Assembly (NCBI GenBank): GCA_003223995.1
Contig: QHYA01000292.1
Coordinates: 1-7,421, forward strand
Length of the DNA: 7,421 nt
Origin: Acidobacteriota bacterium
Lineage (GTDB): Bacteria; Acidobacteriota; Polarisedimenticolia; QHYA01
Direction of reading: 5' to 3'
The notes under the pieces were generated by a model. The model made no database searches. It was not told where the DNA came from and saw only the letters and a list, made by a program, of their open reading frames with translations. Made by a program: the position numbers and the translations under genes. This document shows positions 1-6,125 of the stretch, piece by piece (the stretch's first letter is position 1; each line of letters opens with the position of its first letter).

Positions 1-807
1 GAGACGGACCAGAACGGGGAATTCGCTCTCTACGACTATTTCGAGAAGCGTCCGCGGAAGAGCGTCGGCGAAGTCGAATTCAAACATCCGCTTTACGAGC
101 GATTCGTGATCGCCGACGTGTACACCCTGACACCGGCGCAAAACCGGAACCACCGGATCGTCATGCGTCAGGGGCGCAGGCTGTCGGGACGGGTCGTCTC
201 TTCCGGGGGCGCTCCGGTCCCGAACGCTCTCGTTGAAGCCGAGTTCGGGAAGGAGAACTGGCAGGACCGGCGAGCGGTCCTGACCGATGCGTCCGGCGCG
301 TTCGCCATCGACGGCCTTTCGAAGGACAGGAACTGCACGCTCCGGATCCGGTCGCTGAAGATCCACGAGAAGGCCCGGCGGATGCTGCTGTTGGACAGGA
401 ACATCGAAGATCTGGAGGTGGCGCTCGAACCCATGCGCCTGCCGCCGGACCTCAAGACCGAGTTGTTCCTGGGCATGAAGGTGGCGCCGGTGACAAAGGA
501 TCTGGCCGAGGCCTATGATTTGTCTGAAGCGTCGGGCCTTCTGATCCTGGACTCCGGCAGGGATCATGCACGGCTGAATATCGGAGACCTGGAGGAAGGG
601 GATTGCCTGTGGGTCGCGGGACTCGACCTCGAAAAGGTCGGGAGCGTCCGGCAGCTGGCGGCTCTCCTCGTCGATCAGAAGGGGCAGCCGGAGGGCGCCC
701 GCGTCGTCTACAGATTCCGGAGAGTCGAGATGTCGGGGACGAACACCCAGCACCTGCGCCTGACCGACGCCGATTTCGACGAGCTCCATAAGCTTGCGAA
801 TCGATGA
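1..807 (+). CDS. Carboxypeptidase-regulatory-like / PDZ-like protein (5' end missing)
   Basis: The frame is open from the first base of the window, so the start lies upstream; the GTG at 106 is only an internal codon. The visible 268 residues show two beta-sandwich repeats of the carboxypeptidase regulatory-like type. The first is cut off at the left (residues 1-57, with TDQNGEF). The second (58 to about 145) has GRVVSSGGAPVPNA followed by TDASGAFAIDGL, the usual 'G.v.d..G.pv.na...TD..G.F.i.gL' pattern. Residues about 155-242 look like a PDZ domain: a GMKVAPV strand, GLLILDSG, then LNIGDLEEGDCLWVAG and VRQLAALL, matching the 'G+.v.......G..l..GD.i...ng....v..l...l' layout of HtrA-type PDZ modules. 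No catalytic domain is visible. Such proteins are usually exported and these modules bind proteins or peptides; the actual role is unknown. It converges on the response-regulator remnant, whose stop is 10 nt away. Confidence 0.85.
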   Translation, partial: ETDQNGEFALYDYFEKRPRKSVGEVEFKHPLYERFVIADVYTLTPAQNRNHRIVMRQGRRLSGRVVSSGGAPVPNALVEAEFGKENWQDRRAVLTDASGAFAIDGLSKDRNCTLRIRSLKIHEKARRMLLLDRNIEDLEVALEPMRLPPDLKTELFLGMKVAPVTKDLAEAYDLSEASGLLILDSGRDHARLNIGDLEEGDCLWVAGLDLEKVGSVRQLAALLVDQKGQPEGARVVYRFRRVEMSGTNTQHLRLTDADFDELHKLANR

Positions 808-809
808 CG

Positions 810-829
810 GCGGGGGGTCAGTCCCCCGC
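810..829. terminator. Hairpin between convergent gene ends, possible bidirectional terminator
   Basis: A perfect 7-bp stem (GCGGGGG at 810-816 with CCCCCGC at 823-829) encloses a 6-nt loop. It sits exactly where the plus-strand gene (stop at 807) meets the minus-strand regulator remnant (stop at 818-820), overlapping the last codons of the latter. Position and all-GC stem suit a shared terminator. There is no T tract on either side, so an intrinsic terminator is not proven. Confidence 0.35.
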
Positions 830-1093
830 TCTGACCCGGTAGCCCACCCCTACCACCGTTTCGATCCAGTCGTCCGCGGGCGGCCCCAGCTTCTTCCTGA
901 GCCTTCGCACGTGCACATCCACGGTCCTCGTCTCTCCCGGATACTCGTATCCCCAGACGCGCTGCAGGAGCCGCTCCCGCCTCTGGACCCGCCCACGGTT
1001 TCGCAGCAGATCGGCCAGCAGGTCGAATTCCTTCCGCGTCAGCTTGACCTCCCTGCCGTTCACGAGGACCGTTCGCCCTCCGGCTGGGGCAGT
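818..1093 (-). pseudogene. OmpR/PhoB-type response regulator, DNA-binding domain only
   Basis: This frame encodes a near-complete winged-helix output domain of the OmpR/PhoB family. VLVNGREVKLTRKEFDLLA gives the beta-sheet and first helix, GRVQRRERLLQRVWG the second helix, RTVDVHVRRLRKKLG the recognition helix, and IETVVGVGYRVRAGD the C-terminal hairpin. The phospho-receiver domain of about 120 residues that should precede it is absent. The frame is closed upstream by TGA at 1094-1096, and beyond that lies porin sequence. A GDLELP stretch just upstream in the neighbouring frame resembles the usual domain linker, which suggests a small indel as well. An 81-codon product could start at GTG 1063, but a GGAGGG lies about 12 nt upstream, which is rather far. 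An intact copy would be a phosphate- or envelope-stress-type regulator. A remnant is more likely than a functional stand-alone DNA-binding protein. Confidence 0.75.
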
Positions 1094-1503
1094 TCAAGGT
1101 CCCCTTTCGACGAACGCCTCCTCGAGCCGGACGTTTCCAGTGCTTCCTCCACCCGGCTTGAAGCGCTCCACGTCGAGCTGGAACTTGAACTTGACGGCCG
1201 GTTGAAAATGGTGCCGCTCCCGAAAAACTTGAAGCGGCGGATGTTCAGCTCGTTCAGTCTTTCGGTGTCGGTCCCCTTGCCGAGGGTGGAATCGAACATG
1301 AACGTGTCGGGATCCGTCGTCGAGAGCTGGAGCTGGGTCCGCGTCCCGAGATGGATCTCCCAGTTGTCGGACTTGATGAAGAAGCCCTTGTCGTAGCCGG
1401 CCGAAGTCTCGGCCCTCGCAACACCAGTGCCGAGGGCAAGGGTCAGGACGGCCAGAGCGAACGCGAGACGCGTGCGGGTCAGACTCCGGCAGCAGAGCGT
1501 CAT
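1094..1503 (-). pseudogene. Phosphate-selective porin (OprO/OprP type), N-terminal fragment with frameshift
   Basis: The gene starts well: ATG at 1503 with a strong GGAGG seven to eight bases upstream, then a classic signal peptide (basic start, hydrophobic LAFALAVLTLALGTG, cleavage after VARA at about residue 31). The mature part opens with AGYDKGFFIKSDNWEIHLGTR, the hallmark start of the phosphate-selective porin O/P family, and continues to RRFKFFGSGTIFNR. Near 1195-1200 the original frame turns into a serine-rich artefact. The frame one base away instead reads VKFKFQLDVERFKPG then GNVRLEEAFVERG, which is good porin barrel sequence. One base therefore appears to be missing. The porin similarity ends at about 1100, after roughly 135 residues of a protein that is normally around 400, and response-regulator sequence takes over. 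An intact protein would form an outer-membrane anion/phosphate channel. As it stands it cannot form a barrel. Confidence 0.75.
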
Positions 1504-1510
1504 CTATCCC

Positions 1511-1595
1511 CCTCCGTCAGGGCATCCTCCGGCTGGCAAACCAGCGTCGCCCCGGATTCTGTTCTTCCTGTAACATCGAGAGATTCTGACGGAGG
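1511..1595 (-). promoter_or_regulatory. Porin mRNA leader with RBS-sequestering inverted repeat
   Basis: On the minus strand CCTCCGTCAG (1595-1586) is the exact reverse complement of CTGACGGAGG (1520-1511). The second arm contains the Shine-Dalgarno GGAGG of the porin start at 1503. Pairing the arms across a 65-nt loop would hide the ribosome-binding site. Inside the loop is a nested perfect hairpin, GCTGG-TTTG-CCAGC (1545-1532). A long closing stem over a nested hairpin with the RBS in the outer stem is the layout of a translational control element. The transcription start is not known, so the upstream arm may or may not be transcribed. No known riboswitch class was recognised. Confidence 0.45.
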
Positions 1596-1672
1596 CGAGT
1601 TAACGGGAAGGATCATCCCTGTAAACTCTTCGTGAATTCGTTGAGTTCTCCTCGATTTCCAGTGTTTCCCTC

Positions 1673-2347
1673 TTGATCGTCCCCGAGATCTCCGCGGAGC
1701 TGAGGGGGAGCATCCTGCTGGGCCTTACTGGCGCGGAGGGGGTTGCCATCGAGCCTTCGGGACCGGCGCTGCTGTCGGAGATCGAGGATCTGGCCCACGC
1801 TCTCGCCGCGGAACATTTCGGCCGGCCGCCGGGAGAGATCACCGCTCTCGAGCCTGCTCGCCGCCTCTATAAGGCCTTCGGAATCGACCCGACCCGAACG
1901 CGCCCGTCCTCCGAGGCGCTTCTGCGGCGCGTGCTTCAGGGGAAGCCGCTTCCACGGATATCGAACGCCGTGGACCTATGCAACCACGGCGCCTTGAGGT
2001 TCCTTCTGCCGATCGGCCTCTACGACGCCGGGAAGATCAAAGGAGCAGTGACGCTGAGGCGGGGGCGAGCGGGAGAGTCCTACCCGGGGATCCGCAAGGA
2101 AGATGTCCACCTGGAGGGGCGCCCGATCCTCGCCGATGCAGAAGGTCCTTTCGGCAACCCGACCTCGGATTCCCTGCGGACCTGCGTGGACGGGACGACC
2201 CGCTCGCTCTGGATGGTGATCTTCGCCCCCTCTGGATATCCCCGGGACCGGCTCGAAGGGCACCTCGCATTCGTGCGCGATGGGATGGCGCGGCATCTGC
2301 CAGCCCCGGGAGGCAGTCTCACGACCAGCGGCTTGCTTGTGCCATAG
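1673..2347 (+). CDS. B3/B4 tRNA-binding-domain protein (PheT editing-domain-like)
   Basis: The 224-residue product matches the stand-alone B3/B4 domain family, related to the editing module of the phenylalanyl-tRNA synthetase beta chain. Diagnostic blocks are YKAFGIDPTRTRPSSEALLR (about 66-85), NAVDLCNHGALRFLLPIGLYD split over 98-118, LEGRPILADAEGPFGNPTSD (about 147-166) and the following SLRT. No synthetase core or other domain is attached. Family members are thought to act on mischarged tRNA or related aminoacyl compounds, but the reaction of free-standing versions is not settled. TTG at 1673 is the only reasonable start: the in-frame stop lies at 1622-1624, no ATG or GTG in frame lies between, and the residues after TTG already begin the domain. 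No clear Shine-Dalgarno precedes it, so translation may be weak. The gene is divergent from the porin remnant and convergent with the phosphatase; it has no visible operon partner. Confidence 0.85.
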   Translation: MIVPEISAELRGSILLGLTGAEGVAIEPSGPALLSEIEDLAHALAAEHFGRPPGEITALEPARRLYKAFGIDPTRTRPSSEALLRRVLQGKPLPRISNAVDLCNHGALRFLLPIGLYDAGKIKGAVTLRRGRAGESYPGIRKEDVHLEGRPILADAEGPFGNPTSDSLRTCVDGTTRSLWMVIFAPSGYPRDRLEGHLAFVRDGMARHLPAPGGSLTTSGLLVP

Positions 2348-2504
2348 GAACAGCGGAGGAGGGCCTCGACTCCTCGAGGAGCTTCCCGTCTGAATCCATG
2401 TCCTTTCTATCGGAAGATGGATGCCCGTGAGGCCGGAACAAGGCCCGCCGGGTCGTCGAGATCGTCGTCCGCGAGTTCCGTTGACGCAGTCCAGGACGCG
2501 CACC

Positions 2505-4274
2505 TCAGTCTGCATCGGGCGGCGAGGAGGCGGGCGGGACCAGCGGCTTGCAAAACGAATCGGCATCGACCATGGAACCGTCCGGCCGGATGGCTCGGAG
2601 CGTCAGGCAGGGGCCGTTCACCGAGACATTGACGATCTCGTCCGTCGAGGCGGCCACCGCCGTCCACGGGCAGTCCGTTCTCCAGGGATAGAGGCTGCGT
2701 CCCCCGCCGCCGCTGACGATGTAGCGCACGGGTTTCCCCTCCGGCATGAAGTCGAGCACGGGCCGGGACCTCTCGTAGCCGTGATCGTGCCCCGCGAAGA
2801 CGACATCGATGCCGTAGCGCTCGAAAAGGGGCGAGAAGCTCTCTCGAGCCGCGAAATTGCTGCCATGAACGAGGGAACAGGAATATGGCCCGTCGTGCAT
2901 GAAGGCGAACTTCCACGGCCGCGCCGATGCGGCAAGGGTCTTCTCGAGCCAGTCGCGCTGGGTGCTGCCCGGGCCGTAATCGGACGTCTCGACATCCAGC
3001 GAGATGAACAGCGCCGGGCCGGCCTCGAAGGCGTAATAGCGCTCTGTCCCTCCGGAGGGGAGAAAGAGGTTGTCCAGGTAGGGCTGGGCGGCATTGGTGT
3101 AAGACTCGTGGTTTCCGATAGTGGTCATGTCGAACCCACGCCTGAGGAAGTCTCTGTACACGGCGAAATAATGGTCCTGGAACTCCTGGTCCGTCCCGGA
3201 GTCATAGGCGAGATCGCCGAGTCGCAAGCCGAGCGTTGCTCCCGTCGCCAGCCAGCGGCTGCGAACGGCCCTCGTAAGCCCGGTGTCCACGCCGGAGTCC
3301 CCCACGGCGTTGAACGAGATGCTCTCCGACGCGGAGCCACCCAACGTGCGGAAGACATCTCCGCCCGTCAGGGGCTTGCCGTCCATGGCGACGACGTATC
3401 CGTAGAGCGTGTCGGGCTCCAGTCCGCTCAGCTCCACCACGTGCAGGGTAGCGGGAGCCGGCTCCGAAACCACCCGCGGCGAGAGCAGGCCGCCGCCCAT
3501 CACAGCACCTACTGCGTTGTAGAGGACGCTGCCAACACCGGGGGCGGCCGTCTTCCAGGCGATCGTGACTTCCCCCTCGGCAGGACGTTGAAGGTAGGGG
3601 TAACGAGTCAGCTCGATCGGTCCTGTCGCCTGGAGGGTCGCGGTCAGAGTCAGATCCGACGAAAAGAGCGAGCTGTTGTGTCCTTGAAGCGCCAGGACGT
3701 TTTCCCCCGGCTTGAGAAACTTCAGGAACGGAGTGATATCGATCCTTTCCAGGGCTCCCGCTTCATGGTCGGACGCGAGGGCGTCATGGGGGACAAAGGT
3801 CCCCTGCTCCCCAAGGCCCCGGCGTGCGACCTCGACGCCGTTCAGATAGGCGACGAACCCGTCGTCGTAGTCGACTGTCAACCAGAGATGATCGAGGACC
3901 GGAAGCGCTCCGGGCGCGCAGGCGGAGGCGCCGGAGGCGATGGCGGTCCCCTCTCGCAGCAGAGCTCCTGCGAAGAAACGCCGCCGGGCATACACGCTGG
4001 AGTACATCCCTCTCATTTCCGACAGCAGCGTGACGTCGTCTCCGTCGCCGTAGCCGAGAGGCGGGACTCCAGATGCCCAGGCGGAGTCGTCGTAACCAGG
4101 ACCTCTCCAGGCCCCCGGCGAACCGGGAGGCTCCGTAATTCCTCGGAAGAAGCTCCAGAGCTCTCCGTCTCCCATGAGCTGCACCTGCTGGGCGTTGAGC
4201 GGGCTGATCGTCAGGAGAAAGACGGCGCTCATCGTCAGGAGAATCGATGATGCGAACCCGCTCTGATTGAACAT
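2505..4274 (-). CDS. Secreted purple-acid-phosphatase-like metallophosphoesterase
   Basis: This is a 589-residue exported metallophosphoesterase. ATG at 4274 is preferred: it has AGGGGG about 10 nt upstream and begins directly with a signal peptide (hydrophobic SSILLTMSAVFLLTI, cleavage after LNA at about residue 28). A GTG at 4322 would add 16 residues without a good RBS. Residues about 30-215 form a beta-sandwich module (WASGVPPLGYGDGDD, then VDYDDGFVAYLNGVEVAR) common in secreted enzymes of several diderm phyla. A fibronectin-III-like purple acid phosphatase N-terminal domain follows (about 220-311). The catalytic domain carries all five metal blocks in order: GDSG (325-328), GDLAYD (353-358), GNHE (387-390), MHD with His460, and GHDHGYER (495-502). 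It should hydrolyse phosphate mono- or diesters outside the cytoplasm; the exact substrate is not visible. Cysteines near the C-terminus could form disulfides. It lies 161 nt downstream of aroB, so it may have its own promoter. Confidence 0.93.
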   Translation of the reverse strand: MFNQSGFASSILLTMSAVFLLTISPLNAQQVQLMGDGELWSFFRGITEPPGSPGAWRGPGYDDSAWASGVPPLGYGDGDDVTLLSEMRGMYSSVYARRRFFAGALLREGTAIASGASACAPGALPVLDHLWLTVDYDDGFVAYLNGVEVARRGLGEQGTFVPHDALASDHEAGALERIDITPFLKFLKPGENVLALQGHNSSLFSSDLTLTATLQATGPIELTRYPYLQRPAEGEVTIAWKTAAPGVGSVLYNAVGAVMGGGLLSPRVVSEPAPATLHVVELSGLEPDTLYGYVVAMDGKPLTGGDVFRTLGGSASESISFNAVGDSGVDTGLTRAVRSRWLATGATLGLRLGDLAYDSGTDQEFQDHYFAVYRDFLRRGFDMTTIGNHESYTNAAQPYLDNLFLPSGGTERYYAFEAGPALFISLDVETSDYGPGSTQRDWLEKTLAASARPWKFAFMHDGPYSCSLVHGSNFAARESFSPLFERYGIDVVFAGHDHGYERSRPVLDFMPEGKPVRYIVSGGGGRSLYPWRTDCPWTAVAASTDEIVNVSVNGPCLTLRAIRPDGSMVDADSFCKPLVPPASSPPDAD

Positions 4275-4435
4275 GCCCAAGGCCCCCTGCGGAGACTTGG
4301 GGCTCAGGACATCCCCCCTCACAGACGGTCTCGTTCATCCTGGTACGCTGCCGGCAGAGGGAATGCAAGTCAGGCAGGGCCTCGGCGCGTGGGGAGCGTT
4401 TCATTTCCGGGAAAAATCGGCGCAAGCCCGGAGCC

Positions 4436-5467
4436 TCATGCCATGCGCGCCGGCAGAGCGTAGCGAACCGACCCTCCGCGCGCCTTCTTGTCCGATCTCG
4501 TGAACTGCAGGACTCGCCGCGGGTCGATCGCGGGAGGGGTGACGGGAAGACCGAGACGGGCCAGAAGCTCTCTGAGCCGGTCGGCCTGCGGCGCGGAGAA
4601 GCGTCCGGCCCGCAGCGCGATGCCGGACTCGACGACCATGCCGATCGCGACGGCCTCTCCGTGGGCGATCCGGTACCCGCTCGCCGACTCGATGGCATGG
4701 CCGATCGTGTGGCCGAAGTTGAGCACGTGCCGGTATCCGGACTCCCGCTCGTCGCGCGAGACCGTCCGGGCTTTCAGCGACACAGACTCGGCGATGAGAC
4801 GGCGCAGCACCGCGGGCCGATGCCGCAGGATGTCCGGAACCCGACGTTCCAGGAAGCGGAAGAGCCCCTCCGACAGACCGGCCGCCATCTTCACCACCTC
4901 CGCTAGACCTCGGATGTATTCCCTCTCCGGCAGTGTCCGGAGGAAGCGGAGATCAGCGTAGACGGCTTTCGGGTGATGGAAAGCCCCGATGAGGTTCTTC
5001 CCGCAAGGATGGTTGACGCCGACCTTCCCCCCGACCGACGCGTCCACCATGGCGAGAAGCGTCGTGGGAACGGCGATCCAGGGGACCCCTCGTGCGAAGG
5101 TCGCAGCCACGAATCCGGCGAGATCGAGGATCGACCCACCGCCCACTGCGAGTAGAACCGCATCCGGCCCGTATCGCGCCCCGAGGAGGCGGTCCTCGAT
5201 CGCTGCTTTCACCTCACGGGTCTTGCAGGTCTCTCCTGCCCGCAGCGGGATGACCCTGACAGGCGCTCCCCGGCCGCGCAGCAGCCGCTGGAGTGAGGAA
5301 CCGAAGCTCCGGGCCAGAGTGGAATCGGAGATGATGGCCAGCGGCCGGCCTCGCCAATGACGTGAGAGATCGGAGGAGATCGCGCGGGAAAGGTCCTCTC
5401 CGATCCGGATCGCAACCGTCCCGCGCGGGGAGGGAGGAAGGTCCAGCCGGAGCGTCGTGACGGGCAT
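4436..5467 (-). CDS. aroB: 3-dehydroquinate synthase
   Basis: This cytoplasmic enzyme converts DAHP to 3-dehydroquinate, the second step of the shikimate pathway, using NAD and a divalent metal. The 343-residue length is normal. Visible signatures are the NAD-binding loop GGGSILDLAGF (109-119), the block PTTLLAMVDASVGGKVGVN (134-152) continuing to GKNLIGAFHHP, LAEVVK with metal ligand Glu190, LNFGHTIGHAIE with His253, and AHGEAVAIGM with His269. A late DKKARGG (326-332) matches the conserved C-terminal lysine motif. The NAD loop has Leu where most family members have Gly before the Asp (GGGxxGD), a mild deviation. The sugar-phosphate cyclase superfamily includes deoxyinosose synthases, but the whole motif set favours AroB. 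The start ATG lies 22 nt after the atpF stop, so it is probably co-transcribed with the F0 genes. Shikimate neighbours such as aroK or aroC are not in the window. Confidence 0.95.
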   Translation of the reverse strand: MPVTTLRLDLPPSPRGTVAIRIGEDLSRAISSDLSRHWRGRPLAIISDSTLARSFGSSLQRLLRGRGAPVRVIPLRAGETCKTREVKAAIEDRLLGARYGPDAVLLAVGGGSILDLAGFVAATFARGVPWIAVPTTLLAMVDASVGGKVGVNHPCGKNLIGAFHHPKAVYADLRFLRTLPEREYIRGLAEVVKMAAGLSEGLFRFLERRVPDILRHRPAVLRRLIAESVSLKARTVSRDERESGYRHVLNFGHTIGHAIESASGYRIAHGEAVAIGMVVESGIALRAGRFSAPQADRLRELLARLGLPVTPPAIDPRRVLQFTRSDKKARGGSVRYALPARMA

Positions 5468-5489
5468 GCTGGCGAGGCCCGCCGCTCCT

Positions 5490-6125
5490 CTACCGGTCTA
5501 TCAGGCCGGCCTGACTGGCCTGCCGGGACACCTCGCGCAGGGTCTCCTCGACCAGCCGCCGGTGCGCGTCTCCGTCGAGAGACTGTTTCAGCAGCCTCTC
5601 CGAGACCGCCAGCGCCAGGTCCACGGCCATCGTCTGGATCCTCTCAACGGCCGCGCGGGTGTCGTACTCGATCTGGCGGCGCGCTCCCTCCAGGATCTCC
5701 TGCTGCTCCTTCCGGGCCCGGTCCAGGATCTCCTGGCGCAGCCGCTCCGCGTCGTGCCGGGCCTGTTCGATGATCGCCGCCGCCTGCCGGCGCGCCTCGG
5801 CGATCAGAGCCCGGTGCTGCTCCAGCAGCTTCTCTGCTTCCTCCCGCTCCTGCCGGGCGCGGGCGATCGCCCCGCGGACGCTCTCCTCCCGGACCTGCAG
5901 TGCGCGAACGATCGGCGGCCAGGCTTTCCACCGCAGGAGCGCGAGGAGCACGAGGAAGGTCAGGACCGTCCAGATGAGAAGACCCGGGCTGAACTCCGTG
6001 AGAGGATTGCCCCCCCCTTGCTCTCCGCCCCCCTCGGCTGCCCGGAGGGCCGGAGACAGCGCGAGGATGACGCCGTACGGCAAGCCCCGGCTTGCCCGCA
6101 GCCATTTCCTGCGCAGCCGGCTCAT
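5490..6125 (-). CDS. atpF: ATP synthase F0 subunit b
   Basis: Subunit b is the peripheral stalk of F-type ATP synthase, linking the membrane part to F1. The 211-residue product has a signal-like N-terminus (GLPYGVILALSPALRAAEGG, residues 14-33) and a glycine-rich spacer. It then has the membrane helix FSPGLLIWTVLTFLVLLALL (45-64) and a long charged coiled coil (about 75-170, e.g. EEAEKLLEQHRALIAEAR). The C-terminal part is VDLALAVSERLLKQSLDGD, the usual delta-binding region. The start ATG at 6125 overlaps the atpE stop (ATGA), implying translational coupling; no good Shine-Dalgarno of its own precedes it. The same frame stays open far upstream through atpE and atpB, but that part is only the shadow of those genes. 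A run of eight C (6010-6017, G on the coding strand) lies in the spacer. Confidence 0.93.
   Translation of the reverse strand: MSRLRRKWLRASRGLPYGVILALSPALRAAEGGGEQGGGNPLTEFSPGLLIWTVLTFLVLLALLRWKAWPPIVRALQVREESVRGAIARARQEREEAEKLLEQHRALIAEARRQAAAIIEQARHDAERLRQEILDRARKEQQEILEGARRQIEYDTRAAVERIQTMAVDLALAVSERLLKQSLDGDAHRRLVEETLREVSRQASQAGLIDR
6079..6096. repeat. 18-bp perfect palindrome at the start of atpF
   Basis: GGCAAGCCCCGGCTTGCC is an inverted repeat of 8-bp arms around two bases; a realistic hairpin has 7 bp and a 4-nt loop. It lies 29 nt inside atpF, encoding part of the signal-like region. In mRNA it could slow ribosomes or affect stability near the atpE/atpF junction. No function is shown. 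Confidence 0.4.

Noticed and set aside
794..1396. A 200-codon plus-strand open frame opposite the porin/regulator remnant
   Set aside because: It is the reverse complement of recognisable porin and winged-helix sequence and shows no domain of its own.
2356..2375. A possible terminator between the B3/B4 gene and the phosphatase: GAGGAG/CTCCTC, overlapping CCTCGAGG palindrome
   Set aside because: Only 6 bp, with no T tract on either strand. The 157-nt gap between the two stops otherwise shows nothing recognisable.
2421..4250. A 609-codon plus-strand open frame exactly opposite the phosphatase gene
   Set aside because: It is a GC-driven antisense frame. The translated product is Arg/Gly/Pro-rich with no motif, and the minus-strand frame has all five metal blocks, a signal peptide and an RBS.
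4340..4375. A promoter-like TTGCAT and TACCAG pair 17 bp apart upstream of the phosphatase (minus strand), with a CTGCCGGCAG palindrome between
   Set aside because: The -10 match is poor and the palindrome is common in high-GC DNA. A promoter is plausible from gene spacing but not supported by these bases.
4406..4432. A possible terminator after aroB: 6-bp stem TCCGGG/CCCGGA with a 15-nt loop
   Set aside because: The stem is short, the loop is long and the T run lies inside the loop rather than after the stem, so it does not fit an intrinsic terminator.
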